Assembly (NCBI GenBank): GCA_039105265.1
Contig: JAPFFF010000006.1
Coordinates: 4,278,001 to 4,342,000 of the forward strand
Origin: Tritrichomonas musculus
Lineage: Eukaryota > Parabasalia > Tritrichomonadida > Tritrichomonadidae
Direction of reading: 5' to 3'
Length of the DNA stretch: 64,000 nucleotides
Positions 28,017 to 37,549 of the stretch are shown here, piece after piece. Each line of letters begins with the position of its first letter. The stretch's first letter is position 1. Below the pieces are notes generated by a model, which ran no database searches, was not told where the DNA came from, and was given only the letters and a program-made list of their open reading frames with translations. Made by a program: the position numbers and the translations under genes.

Positions 28017-29516
28017 TTAATGTATAAAAGAGTATCGTTCGGAGTTTAAAACTTCAAGCATGAGTTCCATTGGTGTCAATGCTTTAGTGTTCAATGCATA
28101 TTTCAAAATACTTGGTGAACATCCTGATACCAAGAAAGTTCCACTCTCATCTTTAGTCACTGGCGAATCACTACGTGCGTTTACATTCCAGAAAACCAAT
28201 GTTGGTCTTGTATAACCGGACTTTTTATACATCTCATCAATTACCTCGAAGTTTGTTTTACTGTTATTTTGGCATGCAGAGTCGAATTGCATATCCGATA
28301 TAATGAACAGTTTGCTTGGCATCTCATTTTGAGGGACATGATTTTTCTTAGCAGCGTCGAGAATTGTTTTAAAAGCTTCAACTAAGTTTGTATTGTATCC
28401 CCAATCAGCATTTTTAACAGAGACGACTTTTTCAGTGATGTTTTTACCTTGTAATTTGACAAGTTTTGGTTTTCCAGTGAAAGTCATGAAATAACCGTTG
28501 AATTGACCTTTCATTCTTTCAGCAAAATAAATTGCAAGTGAAATTGAGACGTAAATTGGCGGAATACTTGATCCACTGAACATAGAACCTGAAACATCAG
28601 CCAGTACCATGCATTGTGTATCATTACAATCATCCATATAGTTAGGAAGACTATTCCATTGCAAATCGAGTGATTTTGTATCATCTGAATTATTTGAAAA
28701 AATTTCTCTAACAATGTCATATGGATACAATGTTGATGCATTGATCTTCTTTTGGCCATTTGCAACATCTGAAAGATATTGTTGAAATCGATCTGAATCA
28801 TGTTTCCCAAATGCTTTACGATACATCTTCATCGCATAGGAAGGAACATGCGAATATTCAATTTGATCCCACATCTTTCGTGACATTAACGATTCAACAA
28901 TTTGAATTTGTTTTCGAAGAAGTGATAATGATTTTCGATACTTTTCGCTATTTAATCCCAAGAACTCCCGTGTAATAATGGCTAATTGTTTTGTTTCTTT
29001 CGATGACGCATTTTCTGATTTCAGCCATTTTCCAAGCAATGATACTTTTTTTCCTTCATTTGCTGATTTGATATCTTTATCAAATTGTTCTTTCATAATG
29101 TTTAATGCCACATCTTTTGTCTTGTCAGTTGTTAAAAATGCATAAAAATCGTCCCATCTGCCAAATATTGGAATATGAATCATATTTCGAATTATCGATT
29201 CTGGTGAATGAGTAGATAACCATTGACAAATAATTCTGAAATTGTTTCTTTCTCCTTGTCCACCTTTGATGTCGCGCATATAAAACAAGGCACGTAATGC
29301 TAATTCTTCATTGCAATTAAATGCTTTTTCAAAATAGCTGATAATTTGTTCGCTTTGTCCTCTAAGAGCACCTGATTTTGAGAAGAAATCTAAAACTGGA
29401 TCTAATGATGAGGTATTTGATAAGGCCCCATTTTCTGTTGTAGCTGACTTGTTTAATTGGTTAGTAAGAGCTTCAATAAAACGAGAAGTTTGACTTGTTG
29501 TAGCATTGTTCGACAT
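28017..29516 (-). CDS. DUF2828/vWA (TROVE-like) protein
   Basis: This 499-residue protein has a helical-repeat N-terminal half with ALFYMRDIKGGQGERNNFR and IPIFGRWDDFYAFL, both hallmarks of PF11443/DUF2828. The C-terminal half is a von Willebrand A fold with a MIDAS, DVSGSMFSG at residues 307-315, and a later TNLVEAFKTIL. The arrangement parallels Ro60/TROVE proteins (HEAT-like ring plus vWA) that bind misfolded small RNAs, but DUF2828 proteins have no proven role here. A TCATTTT Inr lies about 20 nt before the ATG. The MIDAS aspartate and serines are intact. Confidence 0.85.
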   Translation of the reverse strand: MSNNATTSQTSRFIEALTNQLNKSATTENGALSNTSSLDPVLDFFSKSGALRGQSEQIISYFEKAFNCNEELALRALFYMRDIKGGQGERNNFRIICQWLSTHSPESIIRNMIHIPIFGRWDDFYAFLTTDKTKDVALNIMKEQFDKDIKSANEGKKVSLLGKWLKSENASSKETKQLAIITREFLGLNSEKYRKSLSLLRKQIQIVESLMSRKMWDQIEYSHVPSYAMKMYRKAFGKHDSDRFQQYLSDVANGQKKINASTLYPYDIVREIFSNNSDDTKSLDLQWNSLPNYMDDCNDTQCMVLADVSGSMFSGSSIPPIYVSISLAIYFAERMKGQFNGYFMTFTGKPKLVKLQGKNITEKVVSVKNADWGYNTNLVEAFKTILDAAKKNHVPQNEMPSKLFIISDMQFDSACQNNSKTNFEVIDEMYKKSGYTRPTLVFWNVNARSDSPVTKDESGTFLVSGCSPSILKYALNTKALTPMELMLEVLNSERYSFIH

Positions 29517-29981
29517 TTAGCAAAAATAAAATGAAGTTAAAATATATGTTAATTAAAAATGTCTTTTTGGAATTTTTAAAAATATGACTATTCAAATTTT
29601 CAATTATTTTTCAAAAAGTGGTAATTATGACTTCTGAATTTTTCTGTATTTAAAAGCAGACATTCAAAATTTTATGCCTCATAAACTACTTTCAATAAAA
29701 TCGGAACCAATAACCAAATAATATAAACTTTTTGAAATGTTTTTTCATTCAATTTTGTCATAAAAGCTAAATCATGGCTAAATACTGGTTCAATATTTAG
29801 TTTATATTTTTTTATTGATTGAGATCAATATTTTGTTAAGTGGAAAAAAATCAAAACAACTAGAAGATTTATGCAAACAATGTGATGCCGTTAAAAAAAC
29901 TCAATCAACTTAAATATTTTTATTTATTTATTAATTTTAGAGATAAATGCTATTTACAATGTTTTTATATTATATGCAAGA
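29517..29981. other. Intergenic, AT-rich
   Basis: The gap holds the promoter of the DUF2828 gene on one side and the tRNA leader on the other. Nothing else is seen. Confidence 0.5.
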
Positions 29982-30054
29982 GCTCATGTGGCATAGTGGT
30001 AATTGCGTTCATCATCAAAGTGGAAGTTCAACGGTTCGAATCCGTTCATGGGCA
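29982..30054 (+). tRNA. tRNA-like gene with anticodon UCA
   Basis: The 73-nt sequence folds into a standard cloverleaf. The 7-bp acceptor pairs GCTCATG with CATGGGC (one G-U) with discriminator A. There is a D-arm with GG in the loop, an anticodon stem TTCAT/GTGGA, a 5-nt variable loop, and a T-arm AACGG-TTCGAAT-CCGTT. A-box TGGCATAGTGG and B-box GGTTCGAATC are intact, and a T6 terminator follows. The anticodon at 30015-30017 is UCA, which would read UGA, and position 33 is A instead of the universal U. It may be a decayed or altered Gly-type tRNA, a suppressor-like gene, or a pseudogene. It is not selenocysteine-like: the acceptor and variable arms are too short. Confidence 0.75.
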
Positions 30055-30055
30055 C

Positions 30056-30061
30056 TTTTTT
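30056..30061 (+). terminator. RNA polymerase III T-run after the tRNA-like gene
   Basis: Six T follow the discriminator base by one nucleotide, with a second T-run just beyond. This is the normal polymerase III stop signal. Confidence 0.75.
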
Positions 30062-30383
30062 GCTTTTTTTTCTCTCTCACCTATTCTCCTTTGCAAATGT
30101 GTTACAATAAGTCATAGAACAAGTGAAAACTTGAAATTTCTTTAATAGTATTGACTTATTTAGTAAATAATTCGTAGGTAGTTAGCTTTTTTGAGAGAAA
30201 AATATGATTGGACATAGAAAAATTTGAAAACTGATTAAAAATTAAGATAAAAAAGAAATTTTCATTTATTAATTTGATAATTTCGAGTATTCTATTATTT
30301 TTAAAGGAATTTTAGGCTTAAGCCTATATAATTTAATGAATAATCATTATTGAAATCTCATACAAAAAGAATTTAATATTCGG

Positions 30384-30537
30384 ACTAGGCTTTAAATTGG
30401 TAGTCATTTTAGATTGGAAATGACTAGTATTAAAGCATTTTATAACTCCAAATGACCAGTATCAATCAAAAAGAATCATATTTTCTTTCAAAAAGATCAG
30501 ATGCCAAAAAGTGGTCATTGACCATTTAAAGCCTAGT
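30384..30537. repeat. 154-bp imperfect inverted repeat
   Basis: The arms ACTAGGCTTTAAATTGGT and its imperfect complement GACCATTTAAAGCCTAGT enclose AT-rich sequence with TAGTCATTTTAG-type words. It may be a decayed MITE. No target duplication can be fixed. Confidence 0.6.
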
Positions 30538-31062
30538 ACACGGATAAAAAATGTTTTCATTAATAAGTATAAATTTTTTTTATGATATAATCAAAATTTG
30601 ATAACAATATTGTAAAAATATATCGCAGGTAATAGGTCAATTTCATTCTATCGCAGTAATTTGTCGAGATTTTATATATGAAGCAAATTTTACATTTTTA
30701 CAGAAATAAATAAAACGCTAATGAAATTTTAAATTTTTTATCTCAAATTTTTTTATATGATTTTTTTGAATGGTTTTTTTGAATGGTTTTTATTTCTCCA
30801 AAAACATTAAAATAAAAAAGATTCTTAAATAATGACAATAAGCCATTTTATGTGAAGAAAAAAGGTCAAAATTTATTTTATATTTCTATTTCATTGAAAA
30901 TTGTTTTTTTAAATTATCGATTCAATTTGTTAATAGAAAAATATAATAACACTTATAGAATTTTCTGATAATTATTTTATAGTACTTGCAAAAATATAAA
31001 TACTTCACAAAAAAAAATATAAAAGCTTTCAAAAAAAAATTGTTAGTGAACAAAATATTTCA
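30538..31062. other. Intergenic, AT-rich
   Basis: Only T- and A-rich sequence with a short direct repeat (TTTTTTTGAATGGTTTTT near 30765-30790) is seen. Confidence 0.5.
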
Positions 31063-31064
31063 AA

Positions 31065-31070
31065 TCATTT
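31065..31070 (+). promoter_or_regulatory. Inr of the kinase gene at 31078
   Basis: TCATTT with A(+1) at 31067 predicts an 11-nt leader to the ATG at 31078, the usual trichomonad spacing. Confidence 0.6.
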
Positions 31071-31077
31071 TTTAAAA

Positions 31078-32106
31078 ATGATGGAAATCGAAATTGAAGA
31101 AATGAAGGAATGTGTTTCCAAGTTTGGCTATGACTTTGAAAAATTCCTTGGCTTTGGTTCCCAATCCAGTGTTTCATTATGCAAAGGTAAGATTTGTCAA
31201 CAAGAGTTTGCAATCAAAAGATCCAATAAGCAAATATCATCAGAAGAATATAATACATTGGTTTCTCTTAGTCATCCAAACATTATCAGCCTTTATAATG
31301 TTTTTAATGATGATGATTACCAATATCTTGTTATGGATTATTGCTCCAATGGAACAATCGCCGATCAAGGTAAAATTTCATCTGATAAATTCATCCATTA
31401 TGCCAAACAGATGCTTCAAGCTCTTGCCTACTGTCATGAAAACAAGTTATCTCATCTTAATATTAAACCACAGAATATCCTCATTGATCAATATAATCAT
31501 ATCAAACTTACAGATTTTGGTGCCCCTCAACAAGTAGATCACGAAAAAGAGAAGAAATCCGATAAATGGAAATCAATGGTCTTTTCTGCCCCTGAAGTCT
31601 TACAGCATAAGAAATATAGCCCCGATAAAGCCGATATTTGGGCTTTAGGGGTCACATTTTACTACATGGCTGTTGGAACTTATCCATTTTTGAAGAATTG
31701 TAGAGATGAGACAAGAAAATCAATCATTTATTGCGAATTAGATTTTGGAACAGCCAAAGTTGATCCTCAAATTCGTTTCCTTATCAGTAAAATGATCACA
31801 AAAAATGCAGCTTCTCGACCTACTGCTGAAAAATTGCTCAAATTCCCACTTTTTTCAACCGATAAATTCCAAAATAAATTGAATTTATTGGCTTTGCAGG
31901 GAAGAAGGCATTCTTTCACTTTCGGAATGAATAATGCAGCTCTTTTGTCAAACAAGCCGATGACTTTTGAAAATAATAAAACAGATGATTCTGATGCCGA
32001 AGATAAAAATCTGAATCCTTTATTGGAAGTTCATTGTTATCGAAGCGTGGCAGTTCATCCAAGTATTCAGAGAATATTCTTGCATCATCCCGGCTGTAAA
32101 GCCTAA
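31078..32106 (+). CDS. CAMK-type protein kinase with altered catalytic loop
   Basis: The protein has 342 residues. The kinase domain spans about residues 17-260: glycine loop LGFGSQSSVSL, lysine FAIKRS (K47), catalytic loop HLNIKPQNIL at residue 126 (HRD changed to HLN), DFG at 146, SAPEVL, and DIWALGVTFYYM. The missing catalytic aspartate suggests reduced or no activity, though DFG and lysine are intact; similar HLN loops occur in parabasalid kinases. The C-terminal 80 residues are low-complexity and end in a Cys/His segment (VHPSIQRIFLHHPGCKA). The second Met could also start it. Confidence 0.9.
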   Translation: MMEIEIEEMKECVSKFGYDFEKFLGFGSQSSVSLCKGKICQQEFAIKRSNKQISSEEYNTLVSLSHPNIISLYNVFNDDDYQYLVMDYCSNGTIADQGKISSDKFIHYAKQMLQALAYCHENKLSHLNIKPQNILIDQYNHIKLTDFGAPQQVDHEKEKKSDKWKSMVFSAPEVLQHKKYSPDKADIWALGVTFYYMAVGTYPFLKNCRDETRKSIIYCELDFGTAKVDPQIRFLISKMITKNAASRPTAEKLLKFPLFSTDKFQNKLNLLALQGRRHSFTFGMNNAALLSNKPMTFENNKTDDSDAEDKNLNPLLEVHCYRSVAVHPSIQRIFLHHPGCKA

Positions 32107-32163
32107 TTTAGTTATTTATATTTTATGCGTTTATTTATTATTTAAAAATCTGTTCATTTAAAA

Positions 32164-34080
32164 AGAAATTCTGACAAAAAGACGTTAAGGAAAAAACCTA
32201 TTTTATTTGCTTTTTTCCAGCAACTAATGAATAATTTGATTTTTTAAGTAATAGCAAAATATTCAACAAACTAACATGAATTAAAATAACCGATGAAATC
32301 AACGTTTATAAATTCATACGAAAAGATAACAGATTTGATGATCAAAAATAAAAGTCAATTAAAACAATTAATTTTATGATTTGGGTGTTTAAAACAGATT
32401 GATTTAACAATATTCGGTATTTTTAGCCTATCATAAATCGTTGGCGATGAGATAATTTGAATAAATATTTTTTTTTATATAATCATTTTTATTTTGATAA
32501 TATTTACTTAAATATTAATTGTTTCTTTATCCAATTAACTAAAATTTCATCATATAGTAATTACATATTTAAATATACTACCACTTTCCAATTGACAATA
32601 TTTTGCTTCCAGAAAACAAAAATTTGAAAATTATTTTAATTCGTATGTTTCGTCTATCCAGCTATCAATAACAAGATAAAAAAAAAATAAGATTTATAAT
32701 GAATATGAGGTATTATTTTGTGTTATTAAGAAAATTTTGGTTATTAAAGAAGTGATGTGTTTTAACAGCTCAATTCTTGAAAATTTCTAAAAAAAAATTG
32801 ATTTAAAAGAAAAATTCTTAAATGATTAATTGATTTTAAAAAATAAGTATCAAAATAAAATGATAATCGTTTAAAACGCATTGAAAACCTATACTTTTGC
32901 ATCATTTATATAAGTTCATTGAATTTTTGAAAAAAATTAAATTTTTCTCATGACAAAGTCATATCACATCATATCAACAACATTTGATTCACTGAACAAT
33001 TGTCGTTGGATTTTGACATCTTCGAGAGGCAACAAAGTTTCTCTCCAGAAGATGAAATATACAACAAGTGTTGATCCTCACATATTCAACATTAAATTGA
33101 ATTCAATGAATTCCCTTCGGTTTTGAGTTCACTTTTGAAAGATTTTTGTTTGGTGAATAATCCGCCTTCTTTTTTATTGTGTAATAATTCAATTGAATTC
33201 AATGAGACCTTGAAATTATTGACAGCAGCAATCAATAAAGATAACATTTTCATGGCACAAGTGTTAAGCTTGCTTGTCTCTTTGAATCTGTTTAATAACC
33301 AACTTTTTTGCTTTGAATTCCAAGGTGCAACTTTAGAATTAATTCAAAACAAAAAGATTGAAACGAGTCTGAAATTTTTGGTTTTTTTTCGTTCTTTCCT
33401 TCTTTGTTTAAGATCAAAGATGGTCAACAAAACACACCTGAAGATATAACTAGAAACAATCTGCTAATTGGAACACTTATTTCATTGTTTGTTGAAGCGA
33501 GGATTTAAAAAAGTGATGTTATGCTAGTATCTTATTTCTAAATCATACATATTATATTTTTTGCTATGCAGTTTTTATATTTTCTGTTATAAAATTGAGC
33601 AATTCTTTTTTGATGACTTTTTTAAAAAATCCAACAATTTTCATATATACTGAGAATTATGAAATGCTGATAATAGAAATATATAAATTGAATGATAACC
33701 TTATATTTGTATTGCTTTTTCTAAAAAAATAATTGATATTTAAGTAAATATTATCAAAAAAAAAAAATAATTAATAAAAAAAAAAAAAAATATCTCATCG
33801 CCAACGATTTAGGATAGGATAAAAATACCGAATATTGTTAAATCAATCTGTTTTAAACACCCAAATCATAAAATTAATTGTTTTAATTGACTTTGATTTT
33901 TGATCATCAAATCTGTTATCTTTTCGTATGAATTTATAAACGTTCATTTCATCGGTTATTTTAACTCATGTTAGTTTGTTGATAATTTGCTATTACTTAA
34001 AAAATCAAATTATTCATTTGTTGCTGGAAAAAAAGCAAATAAAATAGATTTTTTCCTTAACGTCTTTTTGTCAGATTTTA
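32164..34080. mobile_element. 1.9-kb non-autonomous DNA transposon with ~350-bp terminal inverted repeats
   Basis: The left arm (32164 to about 32525) and right arm (about 33735 to 34080) are long inverted copies containing GACAAAAAGACGTTAAGG, TGATTTGGGTGTTTAAAAC and CGTTGGCGATGAGATA. Both ends are flanked by ATTTAAAA (32156-32163 and 34081-34088), an apparent 8-bp target duplication. The arms differ by scattered substitutions, so it is not brand new. The interior carries a coding-like frame without transposase motifs. An 8-bp duplication suits hAT elements; a Mutator-like element is the alternative because of the long arms. Confidence 0.8.
33123..33449 (+). pseudogene. Coding-like remnant captured inside the long-TIR element
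   Basis: A plus-strand frame (SSLLKDFCLVNNPPSFLLCN start, then SIEFNETLKLLTAAINKD) runs for about 100 codons. It is compositionally more gene-like than the arms and has a frame change upstream (33000-33120, FERQQSFSPEDEIYN in another frame). The style resembles a BTB- or ankyrin-associated N-terminal domain of parabasalids, but I cannot name it. It could be a captured host gene piece or cargo remnant. Confidence 0.35.
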
Positions 34081-34088
34081 ATTTAAAA

Positions 34089-35374
34089 CATAATGAGTAC
34101 CATTTTACCTAATATCAACAGTACTATATATATATATATATATAAATAGCAGATCAATGAAAGTAATATTAGGCGATGAAATCGAGATTTTCTTTGATCT
34201 GCGAACAGCATTATATATGCCTATTGAGAAACAAAACATTGAATTCAATTTATTGACAATTATGTTTGAATTTGTACCATGAGTAAAAAAAAAATTATTT
34301 TCTAAGCTCTTATTTCACTTTGCTCATAGTGATTCAAGAAATAAATTGAAAAGGATCAGCATTAGATTAAGATATCGTTAAACACATTCCTGTGGTCAAT
34401 TCCATTTGACCTCCTATGAGCAACAATGGAAATCTTTGATTTGATATTAATAAAATCCAAACAATTTGGTTATTTGGCATTAGCTTTTTGCAAGTAATTA
34501 ATTATTTTTTAAATTCTTTGCATTAAGTTTTATTTTCATGTTCAAATTATTTCCCTAATTAAATTTGATGAATTATATGACGATCAATTATTGAAAGGAA
34601 AAATTGAGAGAGCAATCAAAAAGTTCTTGTGAATTTTATTTAGTGTTGATTTTTCACCATATATCGTTTTATTCAATATTTAGAAGATTGGTAATCCAAA
34701 TTATATTGTTGTTAACATTCAGCGATGTTTTTTTGATTAATTTTAATTAAAAAAAGTCTTTAAAAGTGTTCATCTCTATATGTTCCATTCATAATTTGGC
34801 TTTGTTGAGTTAAATGGTAATATTTATTGCTTTTCTGTTGATTCAAAGTCCTTTTTGTTATATGAATCAGTATTTCAAAATTTGGAAATATGAATAAAAA
34901 AAATTATCTGAATTCAAACGTGTAAATCATGAGAATATTAACAAAATGATAAAAAGAATTAATTTAACCGCATAAAAAAAACATCCAGAATAGTGGATTA
35001 TTTTGTAAAATAACTTTTTTTTCAGTTTTGTAAAAATAAAGTTATGATATTTTAGAAATTACTCTAGTATTTTTATATCATCCAAAAAATTAATTTTCTT
35101 TTTAAAATAAAGTAAAAAATATAGATAAAAAATCCCGATAAGAGAGTTTATTTTTTTATTCAAAATTTTATTTTTTGACCAAAAGTTGTTTCAATAATTT
35201 GAATGAAGCCCCAAATTAATGAATAAAACATTCAAATAATTGATTGTGTTTCATTTTTTCTACTCAATTTTTTAACAAATAAATTGTATGTGGATAATTA
35301 TTTTTGAATATATATAATTACCTATTGTAATGTATCTATAACCGAATCAAATATTCATTTTTATATAGTTTCAA
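34089..35374. other. Intergenic with TA microsatellite and possible gene remnant
   Basis: A (TA)n tract lies near 34122-34145. A 41-codon frame at 34157-34282 (ILGDEIEIFFDLRTALYMPI) looks like a gene scrap but is too short to call. A TCATTT element near 35355 serves as a likely Inr for the beta-amylase gene. Confidence 0.45.
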
Positions 35375-36943
35375 ATGCCAGCAGATAAATCTTGCGATGT
35401 TTATGTCATGGCTCCACTAGATGTCTTAGATAACAAAGAAGAGCCAACATATCTTGATAAATTTGCCAATTGGTGCGAACAATTAAAGGAAGGAAATGTT
35501 GATGGTGTTATGATTGATGTTTGGTGGGGTCTTGTCGAAACATCACCTAGAAAATACAAATGGGACGGATATGATCAAGTTTTTCAAGTTTTACGAGAAA
35601 AAGGCTTAAAAATTGTCGCTGTATTAAGTTTTCACCAATGCAAAGGAAATATTGGCGATACTGTCGAAATCACAATTCCTAAATTTGTTTTCCAAGGCGA
35701 TATTAAGCCATATTTCGTTGATAAATTCGGCAAAAAAGATAATGAATACATTTCTTTCTCCTATGATTCAACTAAAATTGGAGATAGGACGCCACTTGAA
35801 ATGTATGAAGATTTCATGAGCAACTTTCGCGATCATTTCAAAGATTATATCGATTCAAAAGTACTTACTGAAATTGAAGTTGGCCTTGGACCATGTGGTG
35901 AGCTTCGTTATCCATCATATATTCTTTCAAGATGGCATTATCCAGCAGCAGGTACATTTCAATGCTACGATGATCAATTTAAAGCAATGTTTATAAGAGA
36001 TGCTAAAGAATCAGGGCATCCTGAATGGACAGCTTTACCAACTGACACTGGAAAAAGTTACAATGTTATTCCAAGAGGCAAAAAAGGTCCATATTTCTGG
36101 AAAGAAGGTTATAAGACCGAATATGGAAGATTTTTCCTAAGTTGGTATGAAAAGAACCTTATAAATCACGGTAGAAACGTTCTCCAAATAGCAAGAAGAG
36201 TTTTTCCAGAAATGCATTTATCAGCAAAAATATCAGGAATTCATTGGCAATACTTAAGTGATGCAAGATCAGCAGAAGCAACAGCAGGCTTTTATAATAC
36301 CAATGGTAATGACGGTTACTCTAATATTGCCAAAATGTTCAAAGAATATAATATTGATCTTTGCTTTACTTGCTTGGAAATGCGTGGAACAGATAAAAAA
36401 TCAAAATCAGAACCAGCAAGTTTAGTTAATGATGTTCTTGAAGTTGCTCATAAGCATGGCCTCAATTTTGAAGGTGAAAATGCAATTGAAAATTATGATT
36501 GGAATTCTTACAACCAAATCATCAGATGGACAGGAAAAGGATTGAAGGAATTCACCTTTTTAAGAATGGGGCCAAAATTAATGGATAGAAGGAGGACTTG
36601 GCTCAATTTTAGAAGATTTGTAGATTTAATGCATGATCCTGTTTTACCTGAAAAAGACGAAGATGTTGTTAATGCAGCTGAAGAAGAAGAAGAAGAGGAG
36701 GAGGAAGAAGAAGAAGAAGAAGAAGACAATGTTGATGATGATGTTGATGGTAAAGTTGATGCTAAGAAAAAAGTTGATGTTGATATTGATGGTAAAGTTG
36801 CTGCTAAGAAAAAAGTTGTCGATGATGATGATGCTGATAATGCTGAAGAAGAAGACTTTGAAGAAGAAGATAATGGTGAAGAAGAAGAGGAAGATAAAGA
36901 TGATAATCTTGAAGAAGAAGATGCCAAGGAATCTTCAAAATAA
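35375..36943 (+). CDS. Beta-amylase (GH14) with acidic C-terminal tail
   Basis: The protein has 522 residues. The GH14 domain covers about 1-430: DVYVMAPLDVL, GVMIDVWWGLVE, the acid Glu176 in GPCGELRYPSY, and the base Glu368 in FEGENAIENYD, spaced as in plant enzymes (186 and 380 in soybean). It releases maltose from the non-reducing ends of starch or glycogen. No signal peptide is seen, so it should act on internal glycogen or be released otherwise. The last ~90 residues are an acidic E/D run with two DGKV[DA]AKKKV repeats, which is not part of the usual enzyme. Confidence 0.95.
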   Translation: MPADKSCDVYVMAPLDVLDNKEEPTYLDKFANWCEQLKEGNVDGVMIDVWWGLVETSPRKYKWDGYDQVFQVLREKGLKIVAVLSFHQCKGNIGDTVEITIPKFVFQGDIKPYFVDKFGKKDNEYISFSYDSTKIGDRTPLEMYEDFMSNFRDHFKDYIDSKVLTEIEVGLGPCGELRYPSYILSRWHYPAAGTFQCYDDQFKAMFIRDAKESGHPEWTALPTDTGKSYNVIPRGKKGPYFWKEGYKTEYGRFFLSWYEKNLINHGRNVLQIARRVFPEMHLSAKISGIHWQYLSDARSAEATAGFYNTNGNDGYSNIAKMFKEYNIDLCFTCLEMRGTDKKSKSEPASLVNDVLEVAHKHGLNFEGENAIENYDWNSYNQIIRWTGKGLKEFTFLRMGPKLMDRRRTWLNFRRFVDLMHDPVLPEKDEDVVNAAEEEEEEEEEEEEEEEDNVDDDVDGKVDAKKKVDVDIDGKVAAKKKVVDDDDADNAEEEDFEEEDNGEEEEEDKDDNLEEEDAKESSK

Positions 36944-37549
36944 ATTAATTATTTTATAGAATTTTAATAAAATATTTAGTTTTTTTTTTACTTAATTCAA
37001 AAAGTGGATTTTATTGGAAAAATTGAGAGTATATGATTCAAATTTTCAAAGATATCAATATCGTTAATTTAATCGATTTTGAAAATTGATAATGATAAAA
37101 TTGTCTCATATTTTGATTATATACTTAACTATAAAATATTTATTAATATATTCAATTGTAAATTCTTTTATTAAATATTTATTAAGATAATCGTATTTTT
37201 TTATTAATAATATAAAGCAAAGATCAATATTATAAATTTGCACAGGTATAAAGCGATTGTATTGTGATATTATAAGCAAGGTTCGAGATCTTTCACAATA
37301 AATTAGAGAAAAAAAAGAAAAACGATAGGACTGCTTCAAAATATTATTTGATATTAAAAATTTGAGAATGTAGTTGTTCTTAAAAGTGAAGATAAAATGA
37401 GCAATAGAAGTTCTGCTACATTACAAAAGACTCAAAAAATCGAAAACAAGAATAAAAATTGCAAAATTTGCGTTAATTTTTTAAAATATTATAAGATAAA
37501 CACAAACATAAGATATTTTGCTTAAAAATAGATATTAATAAATTAAAAT
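36944..37549. other. Intergenic, AT-rich, no gene seen
   Basis: The 3' UTR of beta-amylase includes a TAAATT word overlapping the stop region, the usual trichomonad poly(A) signal type. No supported gene is seen in the rest. Confidence 0.5.

Noticed and set aside
29882-30145. 87-codon frame overlapping the tRNA-like gene
   Set aside because: The tRNA structure and pol III signals explain this sequence; the frame is a shadow.
36508-36927. Serine-rich minus-strand frame opposite the beta-amylase tail
   Set aside because: Antisense of the GAA repeat.
37106-37339. 77-codon minus-strand frame
   Set aside because: AT-rich with I/Y/K bias and no family; likely chance.
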